Positions 1 through 10,088 of a DNA stretch of 64,000 bases are shown in pieces (position 1 is the stretch's first letter; each line of letters opens with the position of its first letter). The notes under the pieces were generated by a model. That model had not been told where the DNA came from and searched no databases. It saw only the letters and a list, made by a program, of their open reading frames with translations. The position numbers and the translations under genes are program-made. Where the stretch lies: the NCBI RefSeq assembly GCF_003254055.1, contig NZ_QKZT01000013.1:62001-126000 (forward strand). The letters run 5' to 3'. The DNA comes from Algoriphagus chordae (GTDB lineage Bacteria > Bacteroidota > Bacteroidia > Cytophagales > Cyclobacteriaceae).

Positions 1-615
1 CAAATCATCCCAGCTCATTTCTGTTTCTAAAAGTTGAGCGGGAAAATCTGCACTGAAATCAGGCTTTCTTACTTTTCCACTTGTTATCTCCTGAAGGGTA
101 TCTCGCGAGATATTCAGCATTCCATTGAGATATGGCTCGTCAGAATCTGTTTCGCTGAATTTGAGATAAGCCTCTTTGAAAAGGGTGTTCTCTGAGCTAA
201 GTAGATTAAGGTATTTGAATCGCTTTTCTAGATCACTTCCGGCAAGGATAAAAAGTACGGTTTCTCCGGTGGGAATAAATCCGTTGTGATTTTTGCCTTT
301 TCGTCCTCCAAATTCCGTGAAAATCTGCTGGGTTAATTGATTCTTTCCCATGAACATATCCAGCATCTGTGGCTTGATATGAGGAACTGTAGCCAAAATC
401 AATAGGAATCTCTCTGCTTCATTTAGCCCTAGTTTTTGGACAAGATTGGCATAAGAGCTAGCTTTTTCTAGCATGGGAGGAGCGGGTATTTCCAATACTT
501 CCCGAATGCTATTCCCGGAATTTGAATTCATCGCCGAACGAGCCTTAAGCAAGCTTTGCAGCCAGTCTAATTCCGCTTGAATTACTCTTGCGTTATGTTG
601 GTTTTGATTTACCAT
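1..615 (-). CDS. eCIS AAA+ ATPase (Afp15/Pvc15-like), N-terminal part only
   Basis: The first 205 codons of a gene that continues past the left edge; the frame is open to base 1. The start is the ATG at 615-613, which overlaps the tape-measure gene by 7 bases. The visible part is a helical N-terminal region with the segments FLLILATVPHIKPQMLDMF (about residue 70) and NGFIPTGETVLFILAG (about 110), which I associate with the domain preceding the AAA+ module in eCIS ATPases. The Walker motifs would lie outside the window and cannot be checked. In Afp/PVC systems the ATPase follows the tape measure and is needed for particle assembly, so position agrees. Moderately sure; the call rests on N-terminal pattern plus gene order. 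Confidence 0.8.
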   Translation of the reverse strand, partial: MVNQNQHNARVIQAELDWLQSLLKARSAMNSNSGNSIREVLEIPAPPMLEKASSYANLVQKLGLNEAERFLLILATVPHIKPQMLDMFMGKNQLTQQIFTEFGGRKGKNHNGFIPTGETVLFILAGSDLEKRFKYLNLLSSENTLFKEAYLKFSETDSDEPYLNGMLNISRDTLQEITSGKVRKPDFSADFPAQLLETEMSWDDL

Positions 616-2186
616 TCTACATAGATTAAATCCTCCATCCAGGGAAGTTTGATCATTCCAATTGTCCAAGGTAATCTATCCAGAAGCATGTCAAAAGGTA
701 GTCTTTGGACCTGAAGTTGGTAGCCTTTTTGGACTTTGCGCAAAGAGCCCTCACGTCGGAAAAAGCCCTCCGATAGCATCTTGCCCGAATTGCTCTTTAA
801 AGCCGTCCATTGACTTGCCATGCTTTCTAATAGTAATGCTATCTCCTTTTGCTCAGAAGCTAGGATTTTCGGGGTACAGCCCAAAGCTGATGCTGGAGCT
901 ATTCCACAAAGGAGTTTATTCAGTAGTAAATCTGTCTCGTCATAGTCCTGTTCCGATCCTAGCATCTCTTGGAGAATAAATACGGCTTTTATTTGGGCTT
1001 GCTCTGATATGAATTTCCCGGCTTTCACTAAGCGGAGATTTTCGAAAAATCTGGGTAGAAATGCTGCTACTAGCACCAGTCCGGCATTGTTGATAACTTC
1101 CAACTCGTCCAGAACTGGGGATTTTGATTCTATTGCCCGCTTTTCTTTCCGCTGTAAGTGAATGAGCTCTTTTGATAATGTGGATAACTCTGCAATGGTC
1201 GTAGTTCCTTCTTTCATGTTTTCCACAACTTTCTTCCAAAAATTGTTGGTACTACCCACGGTTTTCCCTTTTCTCGGAGGTACAATTCCACTTTTCAGCT
1301 GTTGTTGGATGAAGTCCGAACTAGCAATTTTCATGGGCGACTCGGATGCTTGCTCAGAAATTTTTATAATGAAAAAGCTAAGGAAAAACAGGAATTGACT
1401 TGTGTCTAAAGCCTTATTCCCATCAGCTGATTTGATGGATTTAAAACCTGCCACAAGGATGGGACTAAGCTCATTGTCTTTTCCAAAAACGCAAAACAGT
1501 AAGCTTGTATTCAGCCAAAACCGAATGCTTGATTTTTCCAGGCTTGTTTTTGAAAGAAGTACTTGGAGTAAGTTAGTTACTGGTTGAGTATCCTTAAATG
1601 ATAGCTGCAAGCTGTCTTTTAATAAATAATCCAACTGTTTTTGAGATAACAATAGGCTTAGTCTTTTTGCTGTCGCCAATGAAATTGGGTTTTCCTTGAG
1701 CCAAGATCTTAAGACCGAAACATTCGAAACCGTAAGCCGATTGAAAAGCGATTGTATTGGTTCTTTCTCTTTTGACAAAACCCACCAGGGCATTCTCCCA
1801 TAGACTAAATAGTAGCTGATTTTCTCCCAATCGCTGTGCTTTGCTGTACTGGTAAGATTGTCCTTAATTCCAATAGGGTTAGTTGTAGCAGGAGAGAGAA
1901 TGCCTTGTTCCAAATAGATTTTTTTCAACTGATCTTCTAAAACATCCCGGAATCGATCACGCATGAGATCTTCAGGTAAATCTGCTGAAAACCTGCCTAG
2001 GTCCAATTCCAATTTGTCTATTCTTAAAGATCTGCCGCTAGGGTCATACTCATCAAAAACTTGCTCCATGATTGGAAGTAAAACTTTTTGATACCTCTCC
2101 TGTAGCAGTTTCTGACCTGCTAAGGCAGATTCCTTGCTCTGGAAGCTTGCTTCAAAAAGCTGGGTATGTATCAAATGCGAACTCAT
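609..2186 (-). CDS. contractile injection system tape measure protein (Afp14-like)
   Basis: 525 aa. The N-terminus reads MSSHLIHTQLFEASFQSKES, followed by a block rich in charged residues ending with IDKLELDLGRF near residues 56-66; this is the signature of the CIS tape-measure family. The rest is mostly helical with several hydrophobic stretches (around residues 225-270 and 370-390). Tape-measure proteins sit in the tube lumen during assembly and set the length of tube and sheath, so this one should fix particle length. ATG start at 2186; its ATG overlaps the stop of the upstream gene by four bases (ATGA), a sign of translational coupling. Function is by family and by position just before the ATPase gene. 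Confidence 0.85.
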   Translation of the reverse strand: MSSHLIHTQLFEASFQSKESALAGQKLLQERYQKVLLPIMEQVFDEYDPSGRSLRIDKLELDLGRFSADLPEDLMRDRFRDVLEDQLKKIYLEQGILSPATTNPIGIKDNLTSTAKHSDWEKISYYLVYGRMPWWVLSKEKEPIQSLFNRLTVSNVSVLRSWLKENPISLATAKRLSLLLSQKQLDYLLKDSLQLSFKDTQPVTNLLQVLLSKTSLEKSSIRFWLNTSLLFCVFGKDNELSPILVAGFKSIKSADGNKALDTSQFLFFLSFFIIKISEQASESPMKIASSDFIQQQLKSGIVPPRKGKTVGSTNNFWKKVVENMKEGTTTIAELSTLSKELIHLQRKEKRAIESKSPVLDELEVINNAGLVLVAAFLPRFFENLRLVKAGKFISEQAQIKAVFILQEMLGSEQDYDETDLLLNKLLCGIAPASALGCTPKILASEQKEIALLLESMASQWTALKSNSGKMLSEGFFRREGSLRKVQKGYQLQVQRLPFDMLLDRLPWTIGMIKLPWMEDLIYVEW

Positions 2187-5100
2187 CTTTTACCGAGTAT
2201 TTTTTCAATGAGAATAGCCTTCGTATCCTGTGATCCTACCGATATTGATTTTTCTTCGGAGATTTTCAAGAGTGTATCTTTTTTGAATAGCTCTAAGTCT
2301 TTTTTGAGAATGGAAGATTCAGGTGTTGTCGCTTTGAATGTTTCTACCAATAGTGTTTTATCGGCTGTAGGGAGGTAACTGATATTCTTTGAATCTAAAT
2401 ATTTCCTTATTTCCTCCACAGGAAGATTTTCTGCTGTGACAATGATGGCATCCTCTGTTCTAAATCCACAATTACTATTTTGGTAGGACTCAATAGCCGC
2501 TGGATATTGCGATTCTCGCATAGAAGAAGGGTTGAGGCCTACCGTTTCCAAAATGATTTTCTGGATTTCTGGATCCTTGACCAAAGTTTCTCTTAGTTCA
2601 GAAGAACTGAATCCTTTCGTCTCTCGAAGACTTATAAGTACAGCACTTATTACAGCAGAAAGATTATCTGAAGGGTTTTCTAGTTGTCTTAATTTGGCGA
2701 TTGCCCGAATGAAATTTTCTGGCCATAGGGTAATAATTCTAATAGAATAGCACTCTGTGGCAGCTTGAACAGCTGGGACCATAGTGACATTTGCCTCAGG
2801 TTGACTACAGATTTCTATTTCTTGATTTTCATATCCCTCCAATTCAAATAGCAGTGTTTGTCCTGGAGTTTCGAATTGAATTTCGTAGAATCCTACCCCA
2901 TTGGTGTGAGTCGTAATATCAGAATCTACTACTGTCACTTTTAACTTGGAAAGGGCTCTTCCTGCTGCATCTCTCACTGTACCACTTACGAATAAGGAGG
3001 TACATTCTGGGGTCAGTATAGCGCCACAATTTTTAGCTTGATGATCAAGAATTGCTTGCTCTTGCTGTTCATAAGACAACTGATTTGTTGAGATTCCTAA
3101 GCAACTTAACAGTTTCAATCTGGACTCCTGATCCTCCAATTCACCACCTCTAATTTCGTCTGTGGAGAAACCATGGGTTCCCTTGAGACTTTCTAACAAT
3201 AGTTCTAAAGCCTTTTCATCGGTTTCGTTTGCAACCTCTATTTTTCTTCGCGCCAAAGTATTACGCACACTTTCTATTCCCCAGCAACTGAGTACTTCTA
3301 TAGAATAGCAGCCTTGAGCGCCTTTTACAAGAATACTGACCTTACCCTGATCGGATTGGTTGGTTTCTTTATCTCGCAAGATGTATTGGAAGCTGTCAAC
3401 TCCCGTAAAACCAGGAGCTGATGTGTATCTGAAAATATTGGTTTCAGAATCCTTTTCTACCTTCCCATTCTGTGCCGAGGATGAGCCAACAGCCAAGACT
3501 TCGTAGGTTCTTCCAGATACTAATGCATCATTTAGAGTGATCTCCAACCTGATCGGCTTTTCCGTATAGGCAACAGCATAATCAGGTCTGGCAAAAGGAG
3601 GTAAGGAGAAACTTTGTTCACCACATGCTTCTACGCATGGAGTACAATCGCAGCAATAATATGGCAAACTAAAATCACCTATTATGCGCTCTTGTTTTGG
3701 GTCATGCAGCAGAAAAAATGTCCCTGCTCTCAGCACTCCCGCTTCATGGCTAATGCCATTGTGATTTTTTAGGTAGTTGGCAAATTGGTTTGATTGTGAA
3801 AGAAGTTGAATTCTATTTTCATAGCTGGTATAAATTCGCTGAAGCTTGGTGAAGAAAAACAAATCTAAAATCCTGTATAGAATTGGCGAAAGTCTCATCA
3901 GAATTCCGTTGTAGAAATCCAGTTCTTTTTCCTTTTCAGGATCTGCTTTTACTTCTTGTAAAAGTCCTGATTCTAGAAGTGCAAAATCAATTAAATACTG
4001 TAGTAACCTCTTGTAGGTATTTTGAAAAATAGTCCAGTTCAGATCTTTAATACATTCGGGTAAGGCATTTGCCATTTCCAAAAGCAATTTTAAAACCTCC
4101 GAAGCCTTAATGTAAAACTCATTTGAAGTGAAATCCTCCTCTTCAGTTTCCTGCGCATATTTGGTTACATAGTCAAAAAGCTGATTCAACTCCATGATCA
4201 TTCCAAGCATGAAATAGCGCTGGAACGCATATTCCTCCTGAAGATCATTCCAACCGCATTCATCAATAGCCTCAGAACCATCCACTTCCCCGAGATGGAG
4301 CACATCCACATGAATGGGAAGGTTAAACTGCAGAATTAACTTCCTGAGATTGCTCAAGGCGTTGGCCAGAGGCATATCCAAATGCCCTTCTATCCTGAAA
4401 AATGGATAGTCTTCTAGATCATAGAATAAGGGTGTTTCTAATATGCTTTTAGCCTCGGGAGAAGGTTCATCTGGCTGATTATCATATCCTTGTACTCCTT
4501 TGTGAGTAGCGCTGTTCAGTTGTAAATTTCCAGGGTCAGTCCAGCTTTCTTCCAGTGAAAACCAACTTGAAATGGCACTTTTTGATTTGATGTCGTAATA
4601 ATAGGGCAGCGCTCTATTGCCAAGAAGTCCTTGTTTTTCTATTGATGGCGTGATTTTAATCGGGAATTTTTCTGATTCAGGTTCCGCCAAAATCCCTATT
4701 TCCAGCTTCTCGATTTGCAAAATCATTCTTCTGTGTCGTTGGATACAGGTTTCCGCCAAGAGTTTTTGTTGGTTGAAGATCGGAGGCTGAATAAAGCCAT
4801 GACGGTATTTTAAAAACTGAGCTTGGGTTTCTGAATCGCTTTTTGCCCTCCCCAGCATCAGATGAAGTGGGAAAAGAGAACTATCAGCTGGGCAAGTGTA
4901 CCATAACTCCAGGGCTGATGCTCTGAACTCCATATATGCTTTCACGAGTTCTTTGGCGAAATCCCATAGGTATTGGACGCCTTGAATTTCCGCAGGATCA
5001 GCTTCTAGCAATGATTTTATTTCTGATATTTTGGAGCTGATAGCTGCGTTTGCAATAGGATTTTCGAAACCATAGCTTTTGCTTAGAATAGGTTCGAATA

Positions 5101-5830
5101 GGTCATAGGAATTCTCTAGTTCTTTGAAAAACTCATCATTCAGAGTCTCTGCTGTCGTTTTTTGATAGTGTGCTACAAATGCACTGAATTCATTTGATTC
5201 AGGATTGTGTGGGTAGAAAAGAGGTTTTTTCACAAAGAACTCCTTCAGCTCTATTTCAGCAGGAAATGGAGTTCGGACGTTGGAAGATTTAGTGAGAATT
5301 TTATCCAAATCAGTTTCATTGACTACCAATCTTCGGATAGTCAACAGTCGATCTTGGCCACGATCGTCACAGGCATTTCCTAGGCAAGATTTGAGATCTT
5401 TATCAAAAATCTCCAAGAATATCAGGACATACTTATTGTTTAAAAAGTTAGCTGGACTGTTGAGTTTTTTGACCCCAGTACTTTCTGAAGGGATCTCAGT
5501 CAGTAGTTCAAATAATGAAACTTCATGATCCACATCTTTGAATGGCTTGTAGTCTACACCTTCTGGCAAAGCGTATGGCCGATAATGCGTGGCATCAAAA
5601 TTACCCGACTGGATCAAAAAACCCTCGGAAGTGATACCTAGTCCTTTGGTGATTCTAAGCCCTTGAGGGAATGGCTGAATCTGCATGCCACAGACGATTC
5701 CAATGCCAATGAGCTTTGATCGAGTGAGCCTGCCTTGCTGATCTAAGTAGGCGGAGAGCTGGTTGAGCTGAGTACTGGTAAGTACCTGGCTACCTTCAAA
5801 AATCGGATAAGTTGAAATGATCTGGCTCAT
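2183..5830 (-). CDS. large multidomain eCIS protein of unknown function (Afp13 position)
   Basis: 1215 aa, in the slot between baseplate and tape measure where Afp/PVC encode the tail fibre. The N-terminus (STYPIFEGSQVLTSTQLNQL) is a conserved-looking head, followed by about 650 residues without a recognised domain. Then come a cysteine cluster (YYCCDCTPCVEACG, about residues 722-735), an Ig/cadherin-like beta domain (about 743-837), a roughly 95-residue module starting CYSI and ending NCG (about 841-933), a carboxypeptidase-regulatory-like beta-sandwich (SLFVSGTVRDAAGRALSKLK, about 943-1012), a second CYSI...NCG module (about 1027-1120), and a short SAP-like helical C-terminus. The Ig-like and CarboxypepD folds suggest an exposed surface or binding role, such as fibre or anchoring protein, but that is inference. 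Four-base overlap with the tape measure gene. Confidence 0.7.
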   Translation of the reverse strand: MSQIISTYPIFEGSQVLTSTQLNQLSAYLDQQGRLTRSKLIGIGIVCGMQIQPFPQGLRITKGLGITSEGFLIQSGNFDATHYRPYALPEGVDYKPFKDVDHEVSLFELLTEIPSESTGVKKLNSPANFLNNKYVLIFLEIFDKDLKSCLGNACDDRGQDRLLTIRRLVVNETDLDKILTKSSNVRTPFPAEIELKEFFVKKPLFYPHNPESNEFSAFVAHYQKTTAETLNDEFFKELENSYDLFEPILSKSYGFENPIANAAISSKISEIKSLLEADPAEIQGVQYLWDFAKELVKAYMEFRASALELWYTCPADSSLFPLHLMLGRAKSDSETQAQFLKYRHGFIQPPIFNQQKLLAETCIQRHRRMILQIEKLEIGILAEPESEKFPIKITPSIEKQGLLGNRALPYYYDIKSKSAISSWFSLEESWTDPGNLQLNSATHKGVQGYDNQPDEPSPEAKSILETPLFYDLEDYPFFRIEGHLDMPLANALSNLRKLILQFNLPIHVDVLHLGEVDGSEAIDECGWNDLQEEYAFQRYFMLGMIMELNQLFDYVTKYAQETEEEDFTSNEFYIKASEVLKLLLEMANALPECIKDLNWTIFQNTYKRLLQYLIDFALLESGLLQEVKADPEKEKELDFYNGILMRLSPILYRILDLFFFTKLQRIYTSYENRIQLLSQSNQFANYLKNHNGISHEAGVLRAGTFFLLHDPKQERIIGDFSLPYYCCDCTPCVEACGEQSFSLPPFARPDYAVAYTEKPIRLEITLNDALVSGRTYEVLAVGSSSAQNGKVEKDSETNIFRYTSAPGFTGVDSFQYILRDKETNQSDQGKVSILVKGAQGCYSIEVLSCWGIESVRNTLARRKIEVANETDEKALELLLESLKGTHGFSTDEIRGGELEDQESRLKLLSCLGISTNQLSYEQQEQAILDHQAKNCGAILTPECTSLFVSGTVRDAAGRALSKLKVTVVDSDITTHTNGVGFYEIQFETPGQTLLFELEGYENQEIEICSQPEANVTMVPAVQAATECYSIRIITLWPENFIRAIAKLRQLENPSDNLSAVISAVLISLRETKGFSSSELRETLVKDPEIQKIILETVGLNPSSMRESQYPAAIESYQNSNCGFRTEDAIIVTAENLPVEEIRKYLDSKNISYLPTADKTLLVETFKATTPESSILKKDLELFKKDTLLKISEEKSISVGSQDTKAILIEKILGKR

Positions 5831-5841
5831 AATCGTTGTGG

Positions 5842-8800
5842 TTAAAATTCTCCTAATGATGAGGAGTTGAGAATGATGGAATTTTCCAAATTTTCGTCTC
5901 CATCACAGTCGTGTAGTGTGCCGACTGGATAGACGTTTCGGATTTGCGCCAAGGCATCAATCAGCCCCGCGAGTGTCTCAGCAAGTTTTTTAGGCTCCTG
6001 AGTTGTTTTCAGCGTTTCTAGTAGCCAAAGTTTCCAGGCCAATTCTAACGCATGCATATGACTGGGACTGATCCAGCAAATTGTCAAAAAGACATGTGCC
6101 GGAGTCTCCCTTTTTATCTTTTTCTCTAGAAATCTCCTGAAGTCTGTATTGGTAAATCGACCTGACCAATAAGGTAAAATCACATGTGCCATGCAGGTAT
6201 ATGGATCATCCAGCGTGCATACACATTCGTCCTCAGAATGTGGATCTAGTAGTTTGTCTTCTAAAATTTCAGTGATAGTACCACCCAATCCATCTGGGAC
6301 TTTGTATTTTCCTTTCACTTTTGGACGGAGTAAAATATGCTCGATCAGATGGGTACCTTCATGTGAGAAAAATTCCCGAACGAAGAACTGCTGCACCTTT
6401 TGAATTGCTTTAAGATCTGCTCCACCTAGGATTCTGAAAGAATCACCAGAGGTAGAAACTACATCAAATTGTCTGCTGAGTATGACAAATCCGCCAGGCT
6501 GTTCATCCAAGTTTTCTGGATCTTCGACCAAATTTGGTCTCGGTGTTTTTTTAGTCACCAAAATCGTATTGCCATCTTCTTCTCTGACTTGGTGGATTGT
6601 GTAGTATATCAAATGCTCATTTTCGCCAAGCATAAATTGTACTTCGAAATCCTCAAATTCTTCGAATAATGAAGCGTGCAAGCCTTCGATGGTGATTTGA
6701 TGAGAAAACAAATCAAGCCCGATAATTTCAAATGCCCGTTCAAAATGAATCTGATCACCTTTTTGAGGAGCTGGATTTGCTTTGCTTTGGATAAATGGCC
6801 CGATGGCAGTGGCCTCAGTTATATTCAGTGCTATAGGCTCGAAACCAACCTGAACTAGCCAGGAATCTCCCCATTCTTCATTCAAAATGGCTGTAGCCAG
6901 CGGAACATTAAAATCCGAGTCTGAGCTTTTCGCGAGTATTCCCCCGCGAATCGGATCCGTCACTGAGAATCTGTACGGTGAAGCGTATGGAGCAGGGTCT
7001 GTGACATACGCAGGTTCCATTACTCCAGCAGTACAAATCTGCCAGATAAGCTCTTCCAGTCTTTCCTCTGCTAGTTCTTGGAGCTCAGGTTCTGAGGTAG
7101 CAGCTGGAACTTCCACTTCCAATGTTCCTTCAATGATTTTAGTCCCAGCTCCGAATGGAGCATCAAAAAGGGAATATTCTAAGGTGTATTTGGGAGGGGC
7201 AGGTGCTAGGCTAACTGTGATATCAGCTTCCCAAAATGTATCCAATCCAAGACTTAAATTCTTACGATTTGCGAGTGGATTGTTGAGAAATTCAGAGCGC
7301 ATAATCTCCCAAACTTCCGTAAGAGCTAGATCTGCATCGCCTCCTTCTGTGTCATCCCCAAAATCAACTTTCAGGCTAGTTCCCACAGTTTTTCCTTCCC
7401 AAAGCAGTTCAAAATAGAAACCTGCATCACCAGTAGAAACCTGATAGTTTTCCTTACTTGCTCCAATCAATAATGCGATTTCAAAGGCTAATGCAGCCTC
7501 TTCTTGACTAGGAAAAATACCAGTGAGTTCAAAGACGGGCACATCAGAGGAGTCTTTCATCTGAACCTTCCAGCTTCCGGTATTTTCCACAAATTCAAAA
7601 GCTGGGGAGAAACGAAGCCAAGTCGCAGGCTTTTCCCGGATTCCCATCAACCCTTGGATTCGATTTTCTAAGCCTGATAAGTTTTCTCGGTGCCAGAAAT
7701 GATCTCCGATTTTATAATCAAAGCCCTTTCCTCGTTCGGAAGAAATCTTTGGATAGGCATTTAGAAAAGCCATTTTATCCTCGATCAATCTAGCCTGACC
7801 TTCAGCTGGATTAAGTCGTAAAGCAAGCAAGCCGTAGTCGGTAAATTGCTCAGCAAATCTTGCAAGTAGATGGTCTAGGAAGCGATTTCTTCTGATTTGA
7901 AAATCTTCCACAGACTCTGTGATTTCCTTAACGCTTGGCTCTAGCGCTACCAAATCCTTCCAAAGCACAGCGCCGTCTGGCGTTAGATTTTCTAGGCTTT
8001 TGGAAAAGTATGTGGAGTCTATGATGGGATTTCCAAATTCATCTGTGCTGTTGTCTATTGAAAACAGATGTTTTACATTCTCAAGCTGGCTTAGATAGTT
8101 CACTAAAAGTTGCTCGAAAACCATCAAATATGCTTTCAACTGCTGCACCTGAGGAAGATTTGGTCGACCTTGAGATTTTGGAAGCATTCCTGCTTCAGTG
8201 ATTCCATAGACTAGCGGAAAATCATTTTGGATGGATTCGTAGTCTCCAGGGTTTCTGTAGGTTCCCTGAGGTAAGTCAAAATCCAGTTTTGGATAGTAGA
8301 GCTTCTGTTTACGTTCGCCAGCTTTATAGGCTTGCAATAAATCTTCAACCTTCTCTCGATTTGCTCTGAATGGTAATTCCTCTTTGAAATAAGTGATTTT
8401 AGAAAGCTCAGTATTCAATCGAGGCACGTAAAAATCATCCACAGCAAGTTCAAGACACCATTTTACGCTTTTTGTTGGAATAGATCCACTGGCATTGTCC
8501 TGAGGTTTGTTGGCGATCTGTATGCTTTTCACAGCGCGCACTCCTGGGATATCCATAATAATATGGATCAAATCTGTGACGTGAATACTAGATCTTCTGT
8601 CGGCCTTGCTTAGGTCTTCTTCATCTATAAAACCATGTTTTAGTAGTGGTCCTTCGAAAAGTTTTTCTGTAGGAACACACTGCGATTCTTCCCAGTTGCC
8701 AAGAAATACCTGATCGTCATCCATCAAGACTGGCGAGGGGAAATTAGGAGTCAATAGGATTTCGCAGAGCTTGGAGTTTTTTGGGTCTGTCTTTACTTCA

Positions 8801-10077
8801 AGTGCTTCATAGATTCCTACATTTCCTCCAGAACCAATAATACTCAACTTGGATTTTGGTTTTGGATAGTCTGAAGTTGGGATTTCAATCCAGATTTTCG
8901 CTGGGTTTTGTTGAATCTTGGCTATCGGTAGCGCTTCATCCTTACAGCGATTGAGCATTTCTTCCAAACTGAAGAAATTCACCTGAGGAGAAAGAAATGC
9001 ACTGATGGCCTGAAAAATCAATGCCTCAGTTTCATTAATCGGAGCATTCGGTGAAAGCTCAATGTCTGCACAAACGAGTATTTCCTCTACGCGCAAGGCA
9101 TGAAAATCTACAAAATCCTCACAGAGATTTCGTTGTGCATGTAAACTGCTTTTTGCCTGCTCAAGAATCTGTTTGATTTTGGTGACTTTTTTCAGGTAAA
9201 AAGCTAGAATCCCTTCTGGACTGTTGAAAGTAAAATTATTCACCTGATTGCTCAAAGCGCCTAAGCCATCAAGAGGATCAAGCCCTTCAGCAACCAATTT
9301 ACTCCCTTTTAATTCGATGAGATTGCTGGGACTCAGATCAAAATCCAATGTAATTCCATCCGGTAGGTTCTGGAATTGAATGGAAATGGAATGCACATTT
9401 TTGCGAATGCTAGCGGGATCTTCCCAATCTACATTTGCGGCATCCCATCTCGGGAATTCAATCTGAATATCAATGACCACTCCTTCCAAATCTGGATGCT
9501 CGTCCACCTCGATTTCCATGCTGATCTTGTTCTCATTCAGATCGCCTAGATTTTCGCAGAAATCAAATTCCAGTAAAACATCATATAAAATGCCTAACTG
9601 CAGAGCCTTTTCGCTTGTCGGGAATGGCTTGTAGGCTAATTCTTTCTCTTTTCTATCTGGATAAATGGCTATTTCGTTGCTGTCACGGATAATAATCCAG
9701 GCATTTTTAATTCCAGCCCTAGGACAGTCCAGATCTTCCTCATCGACTAGCTCCACATCCATGAGGAATTTCCGGTAGTCGTTTAAAGTAACAGGGGTGG
9801 AGGGAAGTATTTCGGAAGCACGGAAAAACTGATCTTTCAAACTGCCAGCTTCATCAGCTAGTAGATCTTGGACAGGGAAATTACTTCTATATCCCAAGTC
9901 AGTTATCGCATAGCAAAGCACTTCTAGAATAGTAATCCCAGGGTCGTGACTGTTGTAATCAGTCCATATTTTTCCGCCTATCCGCTGGATATAGCTGATG
10001 GCTTCTGTGCGCAGCAGCTCATAATCCATGCTTTTGATGGTTGGTTTTGCTTTCGATATGGTAATTGACTTTTCCAT
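5842..10077 (-). CDS. giant eCIS baseplate wedge protein (Afp12/gp6-gp7-like)
   Basis: 1411 aa from the ATG at 10077. The frame is open to a TTG at 10092, but that codon overlaps the upstream stop and the ATG gives a more natural N-terminus (MEKSITISKAKPTIK). Near residues 40-70 it has WTDYNSHDPGITILEVLCY and TDLGYRSNFP, a motif typical of large eCIS baseplate proteins. Much of the central part (about residues 830-1180) looks like beta-rich inserted domains, making the protein much larger than phage wedge proteins. Established knowledge: AlgoCIS has a cage formed by large baseplate extensions; these insertions could be equivalent, which is inference. Follows the J-like gene by a few bases and precedes the 1215-aa gene by 11. 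Confidence 0.75.
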   Translation of the reverse strand: MEKSITISKAKPTIKSMDYELLRTEAISYIQRIGGKIWTDYNSHDPGITILEVLCYAITDLGYRSNFPVQDLLADEAGSLKDQFFRASEILPSTPVTLNDYRKFLMDVELVDEEDLDCPRAGIKNAWIIIRDSNEIAIYPDRKEKELAYKPFPTSEKALQLGILYDVLLEFDFCENLGDLNENKISMEIEVDEHPDLEGVVIDIQIEFPRWDAANVDWEDPASIRKNVHSISIQFQNLPDGITLDFDLSPSNLIELKGSKLVAEGLDPLDGLGALSNQVNNFTFNSPEGILAFYLKKVTKIKQILEQAKSSLHAQRNLCEDFVDFHALRVEEILVCADIELSPNAPINETEALIFQAISAFLSPQVNFFSLEEMLNRCKDEALPIAKIQQNPAKIWIEIPTSDYPKPKSKLSIIGSGGNVGIYEALEVKTDPKNSKLCEILLTPNFPSPVLMDDDQVFLGNWEESQCVPTEKLFEGPLLKHGFIDEEDLSKADRRSSIHVTDLIHIIMDIPGVRAVKSIQIANKPQDNASGSIPTKSVKWCLELAVDDFYVPRLNTELSKITYFKEELPFRANREKVEDLLQAYKAGERKQKLYYPKLDFDLPQGTYRNPGDYESIQNDFPLVYGITEAGMLPKSQGRPNLPQVQQLKAYLMVFEQLLVNYLSQLENVKHLFSIDNSTDEFGNPIIDSTYFSKSLENLTPDGAVLWKDLVALEPSVKEITESVEDFQIRRNRFLDHLLARFAEQFTDYGLLALRLNPAEGQARLIEDKMAFLNAYPKISSERGKGFDYKIGDHFWHRENLSGLENRIQGLMGIREKPATWLRFSPAFEFVENTGSWKVQMKDSSDVPVFELTGIFPSQEEAALAFEIALLIGASKENYQVSTGDAGFYFELLWEGKTVGTSLKVDFGDDTEGGDADLALTEVWEIMRSEFLNNPLANRKNLSLGLDTFWEADITVSLAPAPPKYTLEYSLFDAPFGAGTKIIEGTLEVEVPAATSEPELQELAEERLEELIWQICTAGVMEPAYVTDPAPYASPYRFSVTDPIRGGILAKSSDSDFNVPLATAILNEEWGDSWLVQVGFEPIALNITEATAIGPFIQSKANPAPQKGDQIHFERAFEIIGLDLFSHQITIEGLHASLFEEFEDFEVQFMLGENEHLIYYTIHQVREEDGNTILVTKKTPRPNLVEDPENLDEQPGGFVILSRQFDVVSTSGDSFRILGGADLKAIQKVQQFFVREFFSHEGTHLIEHILLRPKVKGKYKVPDGLGGTITEILEDKLLDPHSEDECVCTLDDPYTCMAHVILPYWSGRFTNTDFRRFLEKKIKRETPAHVFLTICWISPSHMHALELAWKLWLLETLKTTQEPKKLAETLAGLIDALAQIRNVYPVGTLHDCDGDENLENSIILNSSSLGEF

Positions 10078-10088
10078 TATTTCAAGTA

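Noticed and set aside
940..1239. Short minus-strand frame within the tape measure gene
   Set aside because: An alternative frame of a well-supported gene; Arg/Ser-rich composition typical of a shadow.
6887..7417. Open frame of 176 codons on the plus strand
   Set aside because: Lies within the giant baseplate gene, in antisense, and its Ser/Ala-rich translation looks like a shadow of the real gene.
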